Of a stretch of DNA of 64,000 nucleotides, positions 26,001 to 33,292 are shown piece after piece. Both the position numbers and the translations under genes were made by a program. The stretch spans positions 56,855 through 120,854 of the forward strand of contig CAZQTW010000010.1 of NCBI GenBank assembly GCA_964596165.1, in the 5' to 3' direction. Position 1 is the first letter of the stretch, and the number at the start of each line of letters is the position of its first letter. Origin of the DNA: CAYUQT01 sp964596165 (GTDB lineage Bacteria > Planctomycetota > Phycisphaerae > UBA1845 > JAFGLZ01). The notes beneath the pieces were generated by a model. It was not told where the DNA came from. It saw only the letters and a program-made list of their open reading frames with translations, and did not search any database.

Positions 26001-26225
26001 TCCCTGCATGGCCCATTCGATGGGACAGGTAATCTGCTTTTCGATTTCCTCCGGTGAAAGCCCGGTTACACCGGTGTTGATCTGGACCTGCTTGTTCGTG
26101 ATGTCCGGCACGGCATCAATGGGCAGGCGTGCAAAGTTCCACACCCCCAGAGCGGCCATCGCGATCGTCAGAAGCAGGACGAGCAGCTTCTGCTGCATCA
26201 CGAAACGAATCAGTCTTTCAAGCAT
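23049..26225 (-). CDS. czcA: CzcA-type heavy-metal efflux RND pump
   Basis: A 1058-residue inner-membrane proton antiporter of the HME-RND family. It has the duplicated 12-helix layout with two large periplasmic loops, begins ERLIRFVMQQKLLVLLLTI, and carries VDFGIIVDGAVVMVEN in helix 4 near residue 401. The DFG..xDG...EN pattern marks the divalent-cation (Co/Zn/Cd) pumps of the CzcA class and differs from the CusA Cu/Ag class. The start is preceded by GAGGAG. The adaptor gene lies 50 bases upstream on the same strand and a Cys/His-rich small protein precedes that. No outer-membrane factor gene is seen in the operon or elsewhere in the window. Confidence 0.94.
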   Translation of the reverse strand: MLERLIRFVMQQKLLVLLLTIAMAALGVWNFARLPIDAVPDITNKQVQINTGVTGLSPEEIEKQITCPIEWAMQGIPGVDEIRSVSFYGVSQVTVIFKDDVDIYRARQLVSERLAEAKESLPSGVGTPFLGPIWTGLGEIYFWSVDATGPKPDGTPYTPMDLRTIQEWIVKPQLRSVPGVAEVNSIGGYERQYHVTPDPMKLIAYGLSFRDVVEALAANNANVGGGYVEHGGEQYTIRALGRIRGVEDIRNIKLGTHDGTPFYVKDVADVGLGRELRTGAGTSKGQEAVLGTAILLYGENSRVVSRRVDAKIAEVNKNLPENVTITTLYDRTYLVDATLRTVRNNLVEGAILVIAVLFLTLGHVRAAILVALAIPLSMLLAITGMVQSKISGNLMSLGAVDFGIIVDGAVVMVENFMRRLGQRQHELGRALSRSERSELVRQAAGEVARPTIFGVTIIMIVYLPILTLSGVEGKLFTPMAMVVILALAAALLLTFTAVPALAALLLGGKIKEKEIFLIRGAKAAYEPILGWALRHKGAVVLGATLAVAGSLFLASRMGSEFAPQLTEGAIALQPTRMPGIALTTSVEMQKRVEQELLKAFPDEIASIFARTGTSEVVTDVCGPEVSDTYIMLTPRKQWKKAKTQEELAEAMEAIVQQLPGQNYEFSQPIELRMNELVSGIRSDLAVKVYGDEMDVMSRYANQIARELQNVPGAQDIKVEQGTGMPMLTIEIDRAAVARYGLNVKDVQDVVEIAMGGVSAGQVIQGDRRFDLVVRLPENLRNIRAVESLAIPLPRTEGEHAERPLSDAHAVSSMSGYIPLSSLATIRITEGARVIRREGGKRRTVVQCNVRGRDLGSFVAEAQQRIERKLGRLPEGYWLGWGGQFEHLIAARKRLAVVVPLALGLIFILLFATFNSIRHALLVFTGVPLALTGGVFSLWIRDIPFSISAGVGFIALSGVAVLNGLVMVSFINQLRCRGVVATEAIIQGSLTRLRPVLMTALVASLGFVPMAIAQGTGAEVQRPLATVVIGGLISSTLLTLIVLPAIYLWFDPERRRTKE

Positions 26226-26275
26226 CTCCTCGACTCCTCGGCGCCTGCCCGCGAACCCGCATGCGCCGCATCGAA

Positions 26276-27586
26276 TCAGTGTTCATGCACGGCCCGACGC
26301 TTGCCGAGTTCGGCCTTGAGGATGAAGGCGCCCTTCGCGACGAACCGCCGGCCGGGTTGCAGCCCGGAAACGATCTCCGTGTGCGTGGTATTGCTACGGC
26401 CGACGGTGACCGGCCGCGGCTCGAACCCCTCCCTGTCGGCGACGAAGACAACCGGCGCATTCTCGACCCTCTGAACCGCTTCGGTGGGAACAAGGATCGG
26501 AACGTCCAAGACATCGCATACAATGGACGCCGTTATGAACATGCCCGGTCGCCATTGGCCGCTGGGGTTGGGCAGTTCAACCCTCGCCTGGACGGTGCGC
26601 GTGACCTCGTTCAGCACGGGGGCGATGAACGAGATTTTGCCGGTGGCGGCCACGTCCATGCCCTCGGCCCGAACGTGGACGGTCTGGCCCATGCGGATGC
26701 GAGCCAAGTCCCTGCCGTACACGGTGATGTTCGCCCAGACCGTGTTGAGATCGGCAATCATGAAGACGTCGGACTGACTGTCGAGTACTTCACCCAACGA
26801 ACAGTGTTTTTTGATGACGGTGCCGGCGAACGGGGCGCGGAGTTCGTAGGTCGCCAAGTCATTGTGCTGATTGGCCAGCGTATCGATCTTGGCCTGGGAC
26901 ACCCCGAGGACGTGAAGCTTGTTCTCGGCGCTGCGGGCCTCGAGGTCGGCCTCCACCAATGCCTTCTGAACCGTCAGGAATTCGAGATCCGACTTGAGCT
27001 TCTTGGTGTACAGCTCCTCCGTGCTTTTGAATCGCGCCTCTGCGAGCGATCGTCGCTGACGAGCCGCGAGGCAGGTCGCTTTCGCCTCGGCCAATTCGCG
27101 GCTTTCGAGGATGGCAATCACTTCATCGGCCTTGACCGTGTCGCCCAGTGTCTTGAACACCTGGCGCACGATGCCCGCGACGCGGGGGACCACGTGGGCA
27201 ACCTTGTCGGAATTCAGGGCAATCTCGCCCGGAAGCAAAAGCGTTTGCTCGAGCCGGCCGGGGCCGGCAACGGCAACCTCAATCCCGTTTTCGCGAATGG
27301 CCTGCTCGGACAGGACGACACACCGGCTTTCGCCCTCGTGATCGTGGCCATCTTTCGCACCCGCTTCCATGGCGACCAAGGAACAGCAGCGTTGGCCCCC
27401 ATAAGTGCGCTTTCCGTGTGCGTCTTTTTGCTCGGACTGATCGTCCGTGTTGCCGCCCTGGACGCCTGCCCTGCCCACGGAGTGCGGAGCAGTCCCCGGA
27501 TGAAGCCACACAAACATGCCGATTGCGCCGAGGGTCAAGCCCAACAGCAAGCCAAGAATCATGGGACTCCGGCGAGCGTAGTTCAT
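26276..27586 (-). CDS. czcB: RND efflux periplasmic adaptor (CzcB-type membrane fusion protein)
   Basis: A 436-residue HlyD-family membrane fusion protein that should connect the CzcA pump to an outer-membrane channel. It has an N-terminal hydrophobic anchor or signal (PMILGLLLGLTLGAIGMFVW), a Cys/His-containing stretch near residues 60-85 (GHDHEG, two CC/C sites) that could bind metal, the barrel-sandwich domain split by a coiled coil (VVPRVAGIVRQVFKTLGDTV; YELRAPFAGTVIKKHCSLGE), a beta-barrel and a membrane-proximal domain, and it ends HEH. The ATG at 27586 follows GAGGTGG; an upstream TTG at 27601 is rejected. Located between the small leader gene and the pump. Confidence 0.92.
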   Translation of the reverse strand: MNYARRSPMILGLLLGLTLGAIGMFVWLHPGTAPHSVGRAGVQGGNTDDQSEQKDAHGKRTYGGQRCCSLVAMEAGAKDGHDHEGESRCVVLSEQAIRENGIEVAVAGPGRLEQTLLLPGEIALNSDKVAHVVPRVAGIVRQVFKTLGDTVKADEVIAILESRELAEAKATCLAARQRRSLAEARFKSTEELYTKKLKSDLEFLTVQKALVEADLEARSAENKLHVLGVSQAKIDTLANQHNDLATYELRAPFAGTVIKKHCSLGEVLDSQSDVFMIADLNTVWANITVYGRDLARIRMGQTVHVRAEGMDVAATGKISFIAPVLNEVTRTVQARVELPNPSGQWRPGMFITASIVCDVLDVPILVPTEAVQRVENAPVVFVADREGFEPRPVTVGRSNTTHTEIVSGLQPGRRFVAKGAFILKAELGKRRAVHEH

Positions 27587-27711
27587 GACAATCCACCTCA
27601 ACTACCCCATCCATCGCCTTTGAGTTGGATGCCTTACGAGACCAGAGGCATCAGAGACGGAACGTGGCCCAGGAACGAATAGGCTCCGGCACAGCCGAAA
27701 CGGCTCCAGAA

Positions 27712-28044
27712 TCAGATGACGAGCGGGAGCATGATTTGAGAGAGCGGTGGAGCGACCGAGAGGAACCCATCACGCTTGATCGGGACAATGGCCTGCGACA
27801 GGTCGTTCGGACCGGCAAAGGTCTTGAACCCGGGCGCCGCGTCGACCGAGGGCATCGACAACGGCATGGGCACCGGCAGCACTTTCCCCGAGCAGAGGCA
27901 GGAATGATCGAGACAGGAGTCTTGGTGTTCGCAGTCTTTGGAGGGAGCCTGATCATCGTCGTGGAATGAAAACCCGCCGGTACAGACCGCCGGGCAAAAG
28001 ACGACGACCCACAGGATAAGGACTGTCGATAGTCTCTCTCGCAT
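27712..28044 (-). CDS. Small secreted Cys/His-rich protein at the head of the metal-efflux operon
   Basis: A 110-residue protein I do not recognise by name. Residues 1-25 are a signal peptide (LILWVVVFCPAVC core). Residues 38-52 contain a compact Cys/His cluster, C38-x-H40-x3-C44-x2-H47-x-C49-x-C51 (CEHQDSCLDHSCLCSG), suitable for binding a soft or borderline metal. The rest is Pro/Met/Val-rich and low in complexity. It is the first gene of the operon small protein-czcB-czcA and has the operon's only convincing promoter directly in front of it. A role in periplasmic metal binding, sensing or delivery to the adaptor is inferred, not shown. Confidence 0.68.
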   Translation of the reverse strand: MRERLSTVLILWVVVFCPAVCTGGFSFHDDDQAPSKDCEHQDSCLDHSCLCSGKVLPVPMPLSMPSVDAAPGFKTFAGPNDLSQAIVPIKRDGFLSVAPPLSQIMLPLVI

Positions 28045-28048
28045 CTTG

Positions 28049-28060
28049 CTACAACTGTAG
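28049..28060 (-). promoter_or_regulatory. Palindromic BlaI/MecI/CopY-like operator
   Basis: The 12-base palindrome CTACAACTGTAG (read on the + strand) matches the TACAnnTGTA core recognised by the BlaI/MecI/CopY family of winged-helix repressors, which control copper efflux or antibiotic resistance genes. It covers the -10 box of the predicted promoter and ends four bases before the ATG of the Cys/His-rich gene. No repressor gene of this family lies in the window, so the regulator would act in trans. Confidence 0.55.
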
Positions 28061-28082
28061 CCTGCGAGCGCAACGGTTTCAA
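28054..28082 (-). promoter_or_regulatory. Predicted sigma-70 promoter of the metal-efflux operon
   Basis: On the minus strand, TTGAAA (28082-28077), a 17-base spacer and TACAGT (28059-28054). Transcription would begin around 28046, practically at the ATG at 28044, so the message may be leaderless. The -10 box lies inside the palindrome at 28049-28060, which is the expected place for repressor binding. Confidence 0.55.
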
Positions 28083-28201
28083 CTGCGGCGCGGCCGGTTG
28101 CCTTCACAGCGACGGATGAGATGGCTACCATTCCATCCTTGGCAGGTGCGGTTGCGATTGCCGCACTCGACGGTTTCTTGCCGAGCATGAGGAGAATATC
28201 C

Positions 28202-29299
28202 ATGGCGCGTGCGGGCGGAGTCGTATCGGTTTTGATCACTCTTTCCGCCGTGTGGGCGGGTGAACAAGGGGGCAAGCCGTTCGTTCAAAAATCGATCCCG
28301 GAGGGGGTATACAGATCGCTTCAATCGCTGGAGCTGAAAGCCCTTCCGCAGAAGCCGGATTGGGCAAAGGCCGACACGTCGCCGCTATTCAGCTTTGTCT
28401 GGATCAGCGATCTGCACCTGGACCCATCGCGTTTCGACCTCGCCAAGAAGGCCTTCGCTTATGTGGACGACGCGCTCAAGCCGGCGTTCGTGGTCTTCAC
28501 CGGCGACAACAACGCCCATGGCCCGGAGCTTCAGTACCAAGGCGGCGTGCCGCCCGTGACCGTCCGACGCCATGTTTTCTTCAAGCGATTTCTCAAGGAG
28601 CACCTCAAAGCTCCGGCGATCGTCATTCCGGGCGACAACTGGCCGCAGGACTTCGAAAAGGTTTGGGGACCTTTCCAGTACAGCTTCGATTACGGCGGGG
28701 TGCATTTCCTGTTGACCTCGATCGATCGATGTGCGTACGGCGTCGAGGGCCGGGCCGTTTTTGAGGAATCCACCTGGAAATGGATGGATGACGACCTGAG
28801 TCGAAACCGCAATCGACCCACGCTCTTCCTCATGCACGAGACGATCATCCCGCCGTCGTTTCTGGATGCGGAGCGTGCCCGCCGGATGCTGGAATCGCAC
28901 AACAACGTCGTCGCGGTGATGTGCGGACACATTCATCTGGACTTGGAGTTCAAGGTCGGACGGCTGCAGTACTTCACCTGTCCCGGCTTGGGACCGAATC
29001 CGCGACACGGCATGAAACACGCGATGGTCCATCGCAATGCGATCATTTTGAGAACCGTGGAGTACGACGAATCACAGGGCCGCTTCGAACGGGTCGCGAA
29101 ATGGCAAAAGATCGATCTCCCCGAAGACCTTGCCCAGAACCTGCACAGGCCGAGCGGGGCGTTCGCCAAAGAGAACTACCGCTCGATTCCCGCGCACCCT
29201 CGCCGATCGGATCCGTCGTTGATGAATCGGACGTTCGACCTGGTGGGGCCGCTCATGCGATTTCTCTCGGGCCAGTTCACGGGACAAGGACAGAAGTAA
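28202..29299 (+). CDS. Secreted calcineurin-like metallophosphoesterase
   Basis: A 365-residue exported phosphoesterase. A signal peptide is followed by the dimetal signature in order: WISDLHLDPSR (D-x-H), VVFTGDNNAHG (GDxx), VIPGDNW (second GD-N), LFLMHETIIPP and CGHIHLDLEF (GH-x-H). This is the complete metallophos motif set, so it should be an active phosphodiesterase or phosphomonoesterase outside the cytoplasm. The ATG at 28202 is chosen because GGAG lies eight bases upstream (28190-28193); ATG codons further up give a less convincing signal peptide. Divergent from the metal-efflux operon, which may share the control region. Substrate unknown. Confidence 0.85.
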   Translation: MARAGGVVSVLITLSAVWAGEQGGKPFVQKSIPEGVYRSLQSLELKALPQKPDWAKADTSPLFSFVWISDLHLDPSRFDLAKKAFAYVDDALKPAFVVFTGDNNAHGPELQYQGGVPPVTVRRHVFFKRFLKEHLKAPAIVIPGDNWPQDFEKVWGPFQYSFDYGGVHFLLTSIDRCAYGVEGRAVFEESTWKWMDDDLSRNRNRPTLFLMHETIIPPSFLDAERARRMLESHNNVVAVMCGHIHLDLEFKVGRLQYFTCPGLGPNPRHGMKHAMVHRNAIILRTVEYDESQGRFERVAKWQKIDLPEDLAQNLHRPSGAFAKENYRSIPAHPRRSDPSLMNRTFDLVGPLMRFLSGQFTGQGQK

Positions 29300-29330
29300 G
29301 GATTGGGGCCCGCCGTCGGCGGTCTTATCC

Positions 29331-30287
29331 CTAACCCGGCGTGCTCGACGTGTCGCTCAACGGTCGGATGTCAAGTCGAGCGATCCGCTCGGCCACGTGG
29401 TCCGGCGATTCATCCGGCGCCACGTCGATCCATTGCGTCTGACGGAAACGACGGAACCAGGTGCGTTGGGCCTTGGCGAATCGCCGGGTGTGGATCTTGA
29501 TCCGTTCGATCGTCTTGTCCAAGTCGGGTCCGCCGCTGAGGTGGTCGATGACTTCGGCATAGCCGAGGGCTTGCCGAGCCTCGCGTGACAGCGGCGCAGG
29601 TTCGGCCAGCAGGCCGCGTACCTCGTCGACGAATCCGGCATCGAACATTCTCTTGACGCGTCTGTTGACACGGTGGTTCAGATCCTCGCGCCGGCGGTTC
29701 AGACCGTAGACGCGACACTCGTATCGCGTTCGCCCGACGTCCCACTGTTTCTGGAGCTCGGTAATGGTTCGGCCGGTCAGGTAGTGGATCTCCAGGGCGC
29801 GTTCGATGCGTCTGACGTCGTTGGGGTGAATCCTTGCGGCGGCCGGCGGATCGATTCTGGCCAATTCGGCATGCGGGACGGCCGACCCCTCGCGTGCCAC
29901 CCGCTCGCGAAACGCTCGTCGGAACTCCGGATCGGCCGAGGGCCCCTCGAAGAGTCCTTCCAGCAAGGCCTTGAGATAGAGCGCCGTCCCCCCGACGGCA
30001 AGGACCCGTCCGCCGCGAGCCGCGATGTCGGCGATGGCTGCGTCGGCCAGATCGAGGTACTTCGCCACATTGAAGTGTTCGCTGGGTTCGGCCACATCGA
30101 TCAGGTGATGTCGGACGCGTTGGCGTTCCTGGACCGTCGGCTTTGCCGTGCCGATGTCCATTCGCCGATAGACCTGCATGGAATCGACGGAGAGGATCTC
30201 AGCCCCCAGGCGTTCGGCGAGGCCTATGGCCACATCGCTCTTGCCCGAGGCGGTACAACCGATGAGGAGGTCCAGTTGAACGGGCAC
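29331..30287 (-). CDS. miaA: tRNA dimethylallyltransferase MiaA
   Basis: A 318-residue P-loop transferase adding dimethylallyl to A37 of tRNAs reading UNN codons. The N-terminus VQLDLLIGCTASGKSDVAIGLAERLGAEILSVDSMQVYRRMDIGTAKPT is diagnostic: the DMAPP-binding P-loop CTASGKS and the DSMQVYRxMDIGTAKP substrate loop. Downstream are RHHLIDVAEPSEHFNVAKYL and VGGTALYLKALLEGLFEGP. The length is normal. The start is a GTG at 30287. The 5' end lies close to the divergent small lipoprotein-like gene. Its product acts on tRNA, as does TsaC elsewhere in the window, but the two are not linked. Confidence 0.95.
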   Translation of the reverse strand: MPVQLDLLIGCTASGKSDVAIGLAERLGAEILSVDSMQVYRRMDIGTAKPTVQERQRVRHHLIDVAEPSEHFNVAKYLDLADAAIADIAARGGRVLAVGGTALYLKALLEGLFEGPSADPEFRRAFRERVAREGSAVPHAELARIDPPAAARIHPNDVRRIERALEIHYLTGRTITELQKQWDVGRTRYECRVYGLNRRREDLNHRVNRRVKRMFDAGFVDEVRGLLAEPAPLSREARQALGYAEVIDHLSGGPDLDKTIERIKIHTRRFAKAQRTWFRRFRQTQWIDVAPDESPDHVAERIARLDIRPLSDTSSTPG

Positions 30288-30306
30288 GGTTTATTCGTCC
30301 GAAACG

Positions 30307-30335
30307 TTGACCCCGGCGGCGCCACTGTTTACCAT
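30307..30335 (+). promoter_or_regulatory. Possible promoter of the small coiled-coil protein gene
   Basis: TTGACC at 30307-30312, a 17-base spacer and TACCAT at 30330-30335, in the divergent gap after the miaA start. It would give a leader of about 45 bases before the ATG at 30389. Confidence 0.45.
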
Positions 30336-30388
30336 GCGAATCGGCCGTGAGTGCCGCCTACATGTCTCGCGATTGGGGAGATCGTACC

Positions 30389-30646
30389 ATGAAGAAGATG
30401 CTGTTGGCATGCGGGATCTTCTTGACCGTTCTGTTCCTCGGGTCCGTCGCATGCATCCAGACACCGAGAGAAATCAATGTGGACGCCAGTGGCTGGAGGC
30501 GCGAACGGGTTGACACGTCCGCGACTTACGACGCGAAGTCGAATGATCAGTTGCGGAGGGTCCAAGCCGAGAACGAACGCCTCCGCGAGGAAAACGCCCG
30601 GCTCAAGAAGAAGAACGAAGAACTGAACAAGAAGTTGCACGACTGA
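30389..30646 (+). CDS. Small exported coiled-coil protein, possibly a lipoprotein
   Basis: An 85-residue protein. Residues 1-20 are a basic-hydrophobic signal (KKMLLACGIFLTVLFLG) ending in SVACIQ, a poor but possible lipobox with Cys at about 21. Residues about 52-85 are an uninterrupted heptad-like coiled coil rich in Glu/Lys/Arg/Leu/Asn (QAENERLREENARLKKKNEE). The architecture resembles Lpp-like or SlyB-like envelope proteins, which trimerise or tether the outer membrane, but there is no C-terminal Lys linkage motif. GGGGAG lies eight bases before the ATG. An ATG at 30347 would add 14 residues without a signal. Function unknown. Confidence 0.65.
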   Translation: MKKMLLACGIFLTVLFLGSVACIQTPREINVDASGWRRERVDTSATYDAKSNDQLRRVQAENERLREENARLKKKNEELNKKLHD

Positions 30647-30811
30647 GCCTCCCTGTCGCGGGCTTGGGATCCGGGTGGCGGACGCTGGGAAGCCGTGTAG
30701 GGAAGACGTGGTTGTCCCGGCGCCGAAGTGCATGTCCCACGCCCGGCCGACTTGGTCCCGTGCCTTAGTCCCGACGCTCTCCCTCGACAGAACAGCGGGG
30801 GATGGAAACGA

Positions 30812-31882
30812 ATGGAACTCGCCTCCAAGCCCGATTTCAATCGTGTCGTCGAGAGGATGTTGGCGTGGTTCGAGTGCGAGATTCTCGATCGGCCCGTCGT
30901 CCAGGTGTACGCCCCAACACCCGCGTCGGAACAACGTCCGCTACCGGTTAAAGAGCATGCGACCCTCGAGGACCGGTGGACCGATGTTGAGTACATCGTG
31001 GATCGGGCAGATGCGGAGATTGCGAACACCTATTACGCCGGCGAGGCCTTTCCGCTCTTCTTTCCCAATCTCGGTCCGGAGATCCTGGCCAACATGTTGG
31101 GGTGCGGCATTCGGTTCGGCGAGACTACGACCTGGTCGATTCCACTCATTCGCACCTGGGACGAACCCTGGCGTGAATTGAAGGTCAGCCCGGACAATCG
31201 TTGGCTCAAGATTCTGCTTCGCATGACCGGACTGGGTCTGGAAGTCGGCCGGGGCAAGTGGATCACCGGCCTGACGGACTTTCATCCGGGGGGTGACCTG
31301 TTGGCGGCGTTGCGTGACCCCCAGAACCTTGCGACGGATCTGATCGACTGCCCGGAGCGAATCAAAGAGCTGATGGACGTCTTGGACCCCGCTTTCTACC
31401 TTGTCTACGAGGCCCAGTATGAACTTATGCGAGCCGCCGGTCAGGGCACGACCACGTGGCTGCCGGCCTATTCGCCGGGTCGCTACTATCCGACCAGCAA
31501 CGACTTTTCTTGCATGATCAGCAAACAGGCGTTTGACGAGTTCTTTCTGGAAGAGCTTGCCCGGGAGTGGGCCTGGTTGGACCACAGCCTGTATCACCTG
31601 GACGGTCCGGGCGCCGTTCGGCATCTCGACAGTCTTCTGGCAGCGCCCGATCTCCATGGTATTCAATGGGTTCCGGGCGCGAACAGTGGTCCGGCTGTTC
31701 AATGGATCGGCCTGCTCAAGCGCATCCAATCCGCCGGAAAATGCATTCACTACGCCATCTTGCCCGAAGAACTGGACGCGATGATCGAGCACCTGCGACC
31801 CGAGGGCATCATGTTTCACATCGCCGCTTCGTCTCCGGACCAAGCCGACGCCATCGTAGCCAAGGTGGCTCGGTGGCGATAG
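30812..31882 (+). CDS. Uroporphyrinogen decarboxylase (URO-D) superfamily-like protein
   Basis: A 356-residue protein resembling the URO-D/corrinoid methyltransferase (MtbA/MtaA) TIM-barrel superfamily as it occurs in planctomycetes. It lacks the HemE signature PVWxMRQAGRY and therefore is not a haem enzyme. Recognisable segments are ITGLTDFHPGGDLLAALRDPQNLATDLIDCPERIKELMDV (helix 6 region) and LDGPGAVRHLDSLL, GIQWVPG and the C-terminal PEGIMFHIAASSPDQADAI. It is probably cytoplasmic. The ATG at 30812 follows a GGGGGATGG-rich stretch; ORF extension upstream has no signal. It might methylate or decarboxylate a cofactor-bound substrate; no partner methyltransferase is near. Confidence 0.6.
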   Translation: MELASKPDFNRVVERMLAWFECEILDRPVVQVYAPTPASEQRPLPVKEHATLEDRWTDVEYIVDRADAEIANTYYAGEAFPLFFPNLGPEILANMLGCGIRFGETTTWSIPLIRTWDEPWRELKVSPDNRWLKILLRMTGLGLEVGRGKWITGLTDFHPGGDLLAALRDPQNLATDLIDCPERIKELMDVLDPAFYLVYEAQYELMRAAGQGTTTWLPAYSPGRYYPTSNDFSCMISKQAFDEFFLEELAREWAWLDHSLYHLDGPGAVRHLDSLLAAPDLHGIQWVPGANSGPAVQWIGLLKRIQSAGKCIHYAILPEELDAMIEHLRPEGIMFHIAASSPDQADAIVAKVARWR

Positions 31883-31962
31883 GCCGAAAGTGCTGGACGT
31901 GGGGTTGAATTGTTGCCGGGCGGAGCCGACAATAGCATCTGCCGGGCTCCGGGGGGGTCTGC

Positions 31963-33132
31963 GTGGGACATTCAGAACAAGGCCGGTTGACACGTCGCGG
32001 CAAACGAAGGGCCCCACCAGTGACCGACACACACTCCAGCAAGACGGGTGGAACCTCGCCGGCACGGTCTTCGTCCATCTATCGCGAAGTAGTTGAGATC
32101 TCCGGTGATCTTGTCTTCTCGTGGGACGCGAACGAGAGACTGCTTTATGCCTCCCCTGCCGCTTCAGCATGGTTCCAGGTCAGCGTGGGGGCTCCCCTCC
32201 AAGACGTGATCAACCACGTGTACTCCGCGGATCGTCAGCAATTGAAGGACGGGTGGATGAGGGTGAGGAACCAGACAGGTCCATCGATGCTGGAGTGTCG
32301 AGTTGTCGCACAAGACGGGACACTTCGTCGGATCCACTGGCATTTCTGCCCCGTCCTAAACGAGGAGGGACAGATTCAACGCGTCCATGCCGTGGGGCGG
32401 GACGTCACACAATCCCATGACTCTCACGAGGGGCTCAGCGCGGAGAGGCGTTCCGAAGCCATCATCCAGCTCGCGCGGGGACTCTCGCACGATTTCAATA
32501 ACATGCTCGTCAGTGTTTTGGGCAATGCGAGTGTCTTGGCCGGCCAGTTGAGCGCGGATCACCCCTGGTGGCCCATCGTCAATGAGATCATCGAAGGGGC
32601 GGATCGTGCGGCCGAACTGACCCGCAATCTTCTAACCTATGCGCGGAGCACCCGTCATGCGCCCCAGCGTCGGCAACTGGGGGAACTGCTGGACCACTAT
32701 CTGGCACGATGTCGTGGGCTGCTCGAACCGAACGTGAAGCTTGAATATCGTGCGGAGGCGGCCAACAACACGATCGAGGCGGATCCGCCGCAACTCGAAC
32801 AGGCGATCCTGAATCTCGTCTTGAATGCGGCCGAATCCATGCCGGGCGGCGGCACGGTGTCCGTTCGAACGGCCAACGAAGAGTTTCCCGCGACTTCTCG
32901 CGCGGCCGCCCGAAACGGTGTGACGATCACCATCGAAGATACGGGCGTCGGCATGACACCCGAGGTGCGACAGCGAATGTTCGATCCCTATTTTTCCACG
33001 AAGGGCGCCGGTCGTGGACTGGGTTTGGCCGTTGTTCAGGGAGTCGTGCAGGCTCACAAGGGGATCCTCGATGTCGAATCCGAACCGGGGCGGGGAACGC
33101 GAGTCCGTTTGCTTCTTCCGTTGGCCGTCTGA
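31963..33132 (+). CDS. Soluble PAS-domain histidine kinase
   Basis: A 389-residue kinase with no membrane segment. Residues about 40-150 form a PAS domain (ISGDLVFSWDANERLLYASPAASAWF, then GTLRRIHWHFCPVLNEEGQI, then VGRDVT). The dimerisation/phospho-acceptor helix is QLARGLSHDFNNMLVSVLGN with the His near residue 176, the variant found in NtrB-like and cyanobacterial-type kinases. The ATPase domain has QAILNLVLNAAESM, TIEDTGVGMTPEV and RGLGLAVVQGVVQAHKG. A GTG at 31963 preceded by a run of G's is used; a GTG at 32020 is also possible. No receiver domain or response regulator neighbours it, so the partner is unknown. Confidence 0.88.
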   Translation: MGHSEQGRLTRRGKRRAPPVTDTHSSKTGGTSPARSSSIYREVVEISGDLVFSWDANERLLYASPAASAWFQVSVGAPLQDVINHVYSADRQQLKDGWMRVRNQTGPSMLECRVVAQDGTLRRIHWHFCPVLNEEGQIQRVHAVGRDVTQSHDSHEGLSAERRSEAIIQLARGLSHDFNNMLVSVLGNASVLAGQLSADHPWWPIVNEIIEGADRAAELTRNLLTYARSTRHAPQRRQLGELLDHYLARCRGLLEPNVKLEYRAEAANNTIEADPPQLEQAILNLVLNAAESMPGGGTVSVRTANEEFPATSRAAARNGVTITIEDTGVGMTPEVRQRMFDPYFSTKGAGRGLGLAVVQGVVQAHKGILDVESEPGRGTRVRLLLPLAV

Positions 33133-33292
33133 GATGCACGGGCAATCCCATTGCCAGACTCTTTGCCCGGGGGTCGATTGCCGGCCTGATCGAACGAAAG
33201 CGGTCTTCTTTGTCCCTGACGTGACCGTCCACGGTCTGTGTCCCCGGCCCTTGGTCGACACCTAAGACCAAGCCGTGAAGACACTTCTTCGC

